Shown here: one piece after another, positions 24,563 to 30,785 of the stretch | Layout of the letters: each line of letters opens with the position of its first letter | Position numbering within the stretch: position 1 is the stretch's first letter | NCBI GenBank assembly: GCA_022376515.1 | Contig: WTXI01000396.1 | Span: 1-30,785, forward strand | Source: Lactifluus volemus | Lineage: Eukaryota > Basidiomycota > Agaricomycetes > Russulales > Russulaceae | Direction: 5' to 3' | Length of the DNA: 30,785 bases | Notes under the pieces: generated by a model | The model's database searches: none | The model's input: the letters and a program-made list of their open reading frames with translations, nothing else | What the model was told of the DNA's origin: nothing | Position numbers and translations under genes: made by a program

Positions 24563-26364
24563 ATGCCCGGCAATCCGGACTTGTCGAGCTCCAACCGCAC
24601 GCTCTCCGCCTCTTCACTCAGAGACCGCCTTTCAAAACTATCAGTCACGCCCTTACGGCCCGTAGCCGCCCTTCAAGCGCATGTCGAGTACGTTACATTC
24701 CCCGGATTGACGCTTTGGCGCCTAAACCCACATCTTCCTCTCCCTCCTTCATAGTTTTGTCCCTGCCAAGATCCCTCGAGTCCGTCGGCTACAGACCGTC
24801 GCTGTCGCATTATGGACAACCATGGCCCCTATTTGTGTCTTCCTCACATTTTTTCTGCTGTGCGTATTCCCTCTTTCTCGTACCCCACGCCCTGACATGC
24901 GGCGGCGGCTTGTAGCTCGTACCCACCCTTGTGGCCTTTCATCCTCATGTATATCATCTGGATTCATATCGACTCGGCACCTGAATATGGAGGACGTATG
25001 TCACCTTGGTTCCGGAGCATTCGCTTTTGGAAGTTTTTCGCAGAGTACTATCCAGCGTCGTATGTTCCTCTCTTCCTGTGCTGCCCTGAACCCTGATAGA
25101 GCCCGACCTCGTTTAGATACAAAAAGGTAACTACACCTCTTGCTTCTGGGTTTATAAGGTTCTAAATAGTTCCCAGGAATGTGACCTCCCGGCGGATAGA
25201 CCTTACTTGTTCGGTTATCACCCTCATGGTGCGTCCGTGTCTCACCTGCATACACTGGTTCTAAGTTGCGCGTCTATTCCCAGGCATCATTAGCATGTAA
25301 ACTTTCTTCCATTTCCTCATATTCCCCAACCGTACTCAGCTATGATTGCCAAGGGGTGCCATGTGCAACTTTGCCAGCGACTCGACCGGCTTCTCGCGTG
25401 GCTTCCCAGGCGTGCGCCCGCATCTCCTAACCCTTACTTCCAACTTTACGATCCCAATTTACCGCGACATTTTGCTGTTTTTGGGCGTATGTTCCGTATC
25501 AAAGCGTTCGTGTGAGAGTATCCTACGCAAGGGAAACGGCTCAGCGATCACCATCGTTGTTGGTGGTGCTGCCGAAAGTTTGAGCGCACACCCTGGAACC
25601 GCGGACTTGACGCTGAGGAGAAGGTGCGTCGGTTTGTTCGGTGCGGTTTGATCCTACGAGTGTCGACTGGTGGCTATGCTACTAGATTGGGATTCATCAA
25701 ACTTGCGATTCGAGAAGGGTATGTCTCTTACCCTACTGGGCTGTTTCTTTTTGTGTTGATATCACGCCGTGTAGCGCGGACCTTGTACCGGTGTTTTCGT
25801 TTGGCGAGAATGACGTGCGCGCTCTCTCACCCTTCGCCCTGCGCTACCCTTATGACTGTGATTCTACCTTTTTAGATATACCAGCAAATGCCAAATGAGA
25901 AGGGCACAACGCTGTACAAGATTCAGAAGAAATTTCAAAACATCTTTGGCTTTACCCTCCCTTTGTTCCATGGACGCGGGATACTCAACTGTGGGTTTAT
26001 GCAGCCATCTTGTCACATTTTGCCGAAATTGACCATGTTGCAGATAACTGGGGCTTGCTTCCGTACCGCAGACAGATCATCGCAGTCAGTGAGTCCCAGT
26101 CGCTCTCATGTCAACAACGAACAACGGATCTTAATATCACCTAACAGTTGGCCGTCCCGTTCATGTTCAAAAGACGGACAATCCAACCGTCGAACAGATC
26201 AGAGAGGTGCAAGAGGCGTATATCGCGGAACTTATGCGGTGAGTGGTCTACACACAGCCTCGCTTCCAAAGCCTTTGATCAGTGTATCGATTCGAAGGAT
26301 CTGGAACAAGTACAAGGATGAGTTTGCACGTACACGCCGACGGGAGCTCAACATTATTGACTGA
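24563..26364 (+). CDS. Diacylglycerol O-acyltransferase, DGAT2 family (Dga1-like)
   Basis: Thirteen exons: 24563-24687, 24755-24859, 24916-25059, 25117-25126, 25177-25228, 25284-25296, 25354-25623, 25686-25718, 25775-25814, 25876-25990, 26044-26088, 26148-26238, 26298-26364. They are in phase and give 369 residues. Two hydrophobic segments (about 54-77 and 82-94) would anchor it in the ER. Family signatures follow: YLFGYHPHG with the catalytic HPHG at 143-146, RPHLLTLTSNF, VVGGAAESL (220-226), FSFGEND and LPLFHGRG. In the family it transfers an acyl group from acyl-CoA to diacylglycerol, making triacylglycerol at ER and lipid-droplet membranes. Exons of 10 and 13 nt flank and encode the approach to HPHG. 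The last acceptor was placed at 26297 to give the usual RIWN ending; an acceptor at 26282 would add five residues. Confidence 0.95.
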
Positions 26365-26593
26365 AGCTGGCGGGTGTGCGTACGCCGAAGATGCATATAC
26401 ATACCTGCACACGAATTTTACGCAACTGTACTCTTCTTTTCTCTCATTCGGTCCCTTTATTTTGCATTCCGATCACTTGGTCACCAGCGGTAGAGATAGA
26501 TGACTGTAACAAAAAAGTACGAGCTAACCCACTGTTTCTATCTTAAAAAAAGTCAGGGAATTCGTGCGAGGTACGATATTTCCCATGATCTAA

Positions 26594-27575
26594 TCACTTC
26601 ATGCGTGCGAGGACAGGAGTCCAAAGGTCGTCACCGGGGTCACACCTCGCCTGCTTGTCATAGTCATACCACGTTATCACGCTCGTCGAGTCCGCGACGA
26701 TCGCACGCTGTGTGTACGAGAACGCGCAGGCGTGCAGCAAGAATTGCGTACGTGCACGCTTAGGGTCAGACTCGGGCGCAGGCTTGTGGGCGATCAGCAA
26801 CTGTTTTCACAAGTTTCGATAATAATAAGTTAGTAAGTTCACCCCATGGACATTGGATCGGGAACACCCACCGTATCGGGGTATCGTACTGGTCGACGAA
26901 AGTTGACCGCGATCGACTTGAGAATGAAGGATATGCCTTGCGCGCGGAGGAACGCGTCGGATCTAGCGGGCCCGCCAAGCTCATGACCGATGGAGGATAT
27001 CCAATGTATGCGTCCCGATTCGAAGAAGCGAACTGGTCGAGAAAGTTTACGGTGGCGTAAGCCAGGGGCATATTTTATATTACCGGTGACCCAAGCAGGG
27101 GAGAGGAGGTAAGACAGAGTACGCACCATATTTTACGTTATTGACGTGTCTGGGTAGATAGGGTGTGAAATATAATGAAAGGAGGGGGAAGAGGCGCGAC
27201 GTACTGAAAGGCATCATGGTCGCCCCAGACTATGGGTTGTTCCCAGAAGCTGGCGGGATCAAAGCCGCGATCCTCAAAGTATATGCGGCCCTCTTTTGCA
27301 GCTGTTGATAGTGCTGGTGTACTTGATTGCTCGTCGGATGGGGAAGCGGGTCCCTGAGAACCCTCGGGAATATGAAACGGAGATGTGGGATCACGAAAGG
27401 CCGCCTGTAGGTCCTGTCGGGGACGAGGAGTGTCAGAGGAGTAGACAAGATACAAGCGATGTTAACCTGCACGGATCGATGAATAACTCCTCAGATGACG
27501 GATGATAGTCCTTTTCAGCATTTCCTGCACCTGGCAAGCAAATCCAAGAATTTGGCGCGAGCGCGACGACATCAT
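26594..27575 (-). CDS. Hot-dog fold thioesterase (4HBT-like), probably mitochondrial
   Basis: Secure exons (minus): 27413-27205, 27149-27127, 27032-26872, 26800-26594. They encode FRDPTSPFHIPEG, then FWEQPIVWGDHDAFQHVNNVKY with the DxD...HVNN active-site pattern of YbgC/4HBT thioesterases, then FFESGRIHW, HELGG and ILKSIAVNFRRPV, ending LARMK. The first exon is uncertain. Starting at 27575 with a donor at 27530 stays in phase (214 residues) but needs a 117-nt intron. A start at 27521 gives a better mitochondrial presequence (MLKRTIIRHLRSYSSIRA), but its donor at 27466 is in phase only with an acceptor well inside the conserved exon. A 23-nt exon carries HVNN. The likely reaction is acyl-CoA hydrolysis; the substrate is unknown. 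It converges on the DGAT2 gene, with 229 bp between them. Confidence 0.85.
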
Positions 27576-27809
27576 AGTAAATCACGTGATGATAACGTAT
27601 TAGTCTAAAGGACCGACTTGGATTGAATTCCACAGGTTGAGTTTCTTTCTCCCAACCACCACAGTCCAGGCGACTTTTTCACACTTCCTACTAGCGGCTG
27701 GTTCGCCCTTCGACTTGATCCATTCTTTAAGCTTTGTTTTTTTTGCTTTCGCTGTTCCGAAAAATTTCACTCTCGCCCTACTTGCTCGCTCCTTGTCGCT
27801 TGCTCCACT
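27576..27809. promoter_or_regulatory. Divergent promoter between thioesterase and secreted-protein genes
   Basis: A gap of 234 bp separates the two starts. The plus strand is strongly pyrimidine-rich from about 27640 to the ATG at 27810 (for example gttttttttgctttcgctgt), typical of fungal core promoters. Confidence 0.4.
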
Positions 27810-29873
27810 ATGATCGCTCTCTCTCCTAGATTTACTTTCTTGGCCGCTCTCAGCACTCTTGCTGCTCTATCCTCGTTTCACGTCTCCGATGCGGCAGTCT
27901 TGCGTTCACGAGATTTTGTTTTCCCCTGGATAAAGGTTCCTGGTATCGATGGGGGAACTCTTGTGACTCGGAAGCCGCCTCGCTTTCTCTCTAGGGATCA
28001 TAAATATGCCCAGGAATACGATAGTTCCCCCGTCATTCCTCTCCCCAAGTACTCCGAGGCGTCTCAAAAGGGCAAGACGGTCTCGGGTGATAGCTCTGAA
28101 CGTGGCGAAGATGATGGCAAACGCCCCTCTGACGGTTTAGAGGAAGGTGCTGTTTATTCGGACGGCAAGAAGGAAAACACTCCGCACGGTGATCACGATC
28201 CTGTCTCCGAGAAGGATAAGAAGGCGAAAGACAAAGTACGTATTGCTAGTAGTATGGTTGGCAATCATCCTCATTCGTTTGAATAGGATCGTCGCTTTTA
28301 CCCATACGGACTCGGCGAGTTGCGGTCCGACGACAAGGAGCCAGGAGGTGAGTATAATGTGCCGAGCAGATGTTTTCATCGTCCTGAAGTGACTGTCGAA
28401 TCTACAGATTACCGTCCCTATTATGTCCGAGCACCGCGTCATCGTTATCACCACCATCACCATCACCACGACCACAACCACGACCACGACCACCACGACC
28501 GTCGGTTTCACGGCCTGAAAACCAGGCAGAGCAAATCGGACGGCGATCGCTCCCACCTTTCGGCGGACAACGTTCATCCCCGCTCTCCCCATCATGGTCA
28601 CCATCGCCATCAAGACAAAGTAATCGTCTCTGGTGACGGCGACCATGTTCATGTTCACCGGTCAGTGTCCATCGCAGGGGAGCAAGGTCAATCATACGTA
28701 GTTCCGCGCATCGCAAACCGCAATGTTGTGCAAGGGCCGTATAATGTACCGTCACTGAGGAGGCGTGATAATTCAGATGGCGTTGGAGGGTATATCAATA
28801 TCATGGTGTGTATCATCAATAGTAGCCTCTGACCTTTTTATCTAATCCTCCAATAGAGTCCCGTTGCTGGTTCAGAGAACGGGGAGCGGATTGCCTCCCT
28901 TGTTCTCGCATCCTCGAATACTACCAATTCGTCCGCCTTTGTCCTTAACGCATCAGAGACGGATGGGACTCGGATCAATCTCGTCCCGTCCACCTCCAAC
29001 TCCTCCAACTCTACGCTCTCCTCCAATGAGATGCTCGTGGCATTTAGCCTGGCGATGTTTGATCGAGACTCGGCAAGCACTGTGCTGTACTGCGCTACCT
29101 TCGACCCCAATCCCGTAGCGCCAGCTCCACTTACAGTGCAGAAGTGTGCTGATGGTCAGGCTGGTGAGCATAGCAGTCAGCTATTTGCATACAACTCGGA
29201 TACGGGAGTTGTGAGGCCCATGTGGTCCCAGGGGAAAGACGAATGTACTGAGGATGTCGATCCCTCAACACCTCAGAGTGCTTCCCTGGCGAGTGTAACG
29301 GATATGGACGACAGTGAAATGGGTGCTGATCGGGCTTCGATGAATAATTTTTCTGACCTCGCAGCGGAGTCTGCCCAGGCTGCACCGGCAAACTCTTCCG
29401 CTGGCGAAACCCCGAGTGCCCAAAACGTAGCTTTGGTCTTCGTGGCTGCAGAACCCGTGGTACAGGACACCCCGGTTACAAGTACAACGGCTGGCTCCGT
29501 TCAAGCGACGGCTACCACTGCTTCCTCTACCGCAACGGGCTCTTCTGCGACTACGTCGAGCTCTATGCCTCTTCCTTCGGCTCAATCGGGCGCTGCTGTT
29601 TCGACACCAGCACCAGGCCTACCATCCTCCTCGACGCCACCGATCCCAAGGCCGACTCCAACGGTGCTAGGCGTGCAAGTTGTTGCTAAGACAGAAAGCA
29701 ACTCCACCTCTGTGAACGCGAGTCCGACACCCGCCATGACGCCGGTGAACAGTCTTGTTGCTAAGCGAGAAAGCAACTCCACCTCTGTGAGCGCGAGTCC
29801 GACACCCGCCATGAAGCCGGTGAACACTCGGCCGTATGAGTGGATGTTCAAGCTAGATTCAACGCAGAAATGA
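27810..29873 (+). CDS. Secreted Ser/Thr-rich protein with His-rich tract, function unknown
   Basis: Exons: 27810-28235, 28287-28347, 28408-28805, 28857-29873, in phase, 633 residues. A signal peptide is clear: a hydrophobic core within about residues 9-22 and a likely cleavage near SDA-A (about 28). A charged Lys/Asp/Glu-rich region follows. Then comes a His/Asp tract, HHHHHHHDHNHDHDHHD (177-193), with further HGHHRHQD and HVHVHR clusters. A domain with two Cys (YCATFDP... and QKCADGQ) and LFAYNSDTGVVRPMW follows; it resembles a module seen in fungal cell-surface Ser-rich proteins, a tentative likeness. The C-terminal 200 residues are Ser/Thr/Pro/Ala-rich with many NxS/T sites and end without a clear GPI hydrophobic tail. 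The His tract could bind metal ions, but this is inference. I do not recognise the family. Confidence 0.85.
29680..29829 (+). repeat. 75-bp coding tandem repeat, two copies
   Basis: The string tgttgctaag recurs at 29681 and 29756, giving a 75-bp (25-residue) period. Both copies encode VAK.ESNSTSV.ASPTPAM.PVN. It lies in the low-complexity, probably glycosylated C-terminal region of the secreted protein. Confidence 0.85.
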
Positions 29874-30785
29874 GCTTGGCTGGGCAACTTATTCCATTAC
29901 CTTGATGTGAGGCCCCTTTTTGTTTTACGTACTCCGAACTGAGGTTGGTCTTACTGCATGTCATGTGTGCAGTGTTGAGATAGTGTATTACTGTAATGTG
30001 ATCCGTCATTTGATCGTTCTAATTATTGATGTGCAACGTTGTGCGCGAACATTGTACGTACACGCCATGCAGGGCATGTGAACGCGACATTAAGCGAAAA
30101 ACAGGGGCAATGCTTCGTTGCCTTTCGTCGAGAGATAGAGGCAAACTCATAAACCCTCTGTAAATAGAACATGTTCCACTTCAATTCGTGAGTACTGAAA
30201 CTATTAAACGTTCGAGTCATCTATGCATCCAGACGGGGTCCACACCATGTGGCGATTCCTTGGAAGAATGATGACGAAGATCATAACGTTGAGCCCGAAT
30301 CAGTAAACGCGTATGTTCTTGTAAAACGTTGTGACTACGCACTGCGCAATTGTGGAGATGCGATTACGATTATTAGACACAAGGACAGGACGCACCTCAA
30401 GCAGGACCCCGGAAGATCAGTGTTACGCTTTGACAGGCCGACTCTATTATTCCAGCATCGATCACTCCACACTCACGTATTCATTCTCTACGTCCATCCA
30501 CGGTTGACCGGAAAGACGTTTCGGAAGTTGAAACGGGGGCGCATCGCAGCACGCAGTAACTTACAGGAATGTTCCGGGGTCCTCCGAACAAGGCTATGCA
30601 TCGCGACTCCGCTGCGCGCGACTGTCGATAATACGATCTACACAAAGGTAGCTGAGTTCCTCACTCGGTTCGTCCACGACTGCCATTCCCACACCCCAAC
30701 TTGTATAACTTCTCCCCTTGTAACTCAAAGTCTTTTGTAGCCCCCCTTTTTTTTGTTTCCCCCTCGACTATCTTGTAGAATTTAC
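29874..30785. other. Right-end intergenic stretch, no supportable gene
   Basis: The first part should include the 3' UTR of the secreted-protein gene. An open frame of 163 codons spans 30249-30740 (plus) but begins at GTG, has no recognisable motif and no paralogue in the window. An ATG at 30247 in another frame is closed after 19 codons. A pyrimidine-rich run near 30740-30770 could belong to a promoter beyond the edge. I do not call a gene here. Confidence 0.45.

Noticed and set aside
28137..28658. 173-codon minus-strand frame with a long Val run
   Set aside because: It is the antisense of the His-rich tract of the secreted protein, whose spliced plus-strand model is in phase over four exons.
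30249..30740. 163-codon plus-strand open frame
   Set aside because: It begins with GTG, has no motif or splice-supported ATG and no paralogue; too weak to call.

Overview
The window looks like nuclear DNA of a filamentous fungus, most likely an Agaricomycete (Basidiomycota). It has dense genes cut by many short GT-AG introns (49-62 nt is typical). It carries NACHT-ankyrin genes of the fungal STAND/NLR type and ordinary eukaryotic housekeeping genes. No bacterial, organellar or CRISPR features were seen. All gene models were spliced by hand from frame continuity and paralogue comparison; nothing was run against a database.

Region 1 (1-20340) is a cluster of four NACHT-ankyrin genes, here called A, B, C and D. 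A (1-1622, minus) runs off the left edge. B (2980-7649, minus) keeps about 21 ankyrin repeats but has an in-frame TAG inside the NACHT domain. C (11246-14256, plus) is an inverted copy of the 5' part of B; it is open throughout, keeps about three ankyrin repeats and ends in an unrelated Lys/Arg-rich tail. D (14974-19667, minus) is complete, with 8 exons and 1440 aa. B and C lie head to head on the arms of a large inverted repeat (about 3.9 kb per arm, 4761-8666 and 10245-14132). The 1.6 kb spacer holds a broken ankyrin fragment and one copy of a second, older repeat (E) whose other copy lies just past C. All four genes share the same intron positions, and in the spliced models the Walker A lysine sits on a 25-nt exon. 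B, C and D read DGIDGCP at Walker B where A reads DGIDECP.

Region 2 (20343-29873) is a single-copy, apparently conserved block: CDC48/p97 AAA ATPase (minus), tubulin-folding cofactor B (minus), a DGAT2-family acyltransferase (plus, 13 exons), a hot-dog fold thioesterase (minus) and a secreted Ser/Thr- and His-rich protein of unknown function (plus). The homology that D's upstream block shares with B/C stops within a few bases of the CDC48 stop codon.

Region 3 (29874-30785) has no gene I can support.

The most unusual content is the rearranged NLR cluster. It shows recent inverted duplication, mosaic divergence between arms, a nonsense copy, a chimeric copy with a nuclear-localisation-like tail, a possible shared loss of the Walker B glutamate, and a 30-bp retroposed poly(A) tail with a 14-bp target-site duplication that dates the duplication relative to the D lineage.
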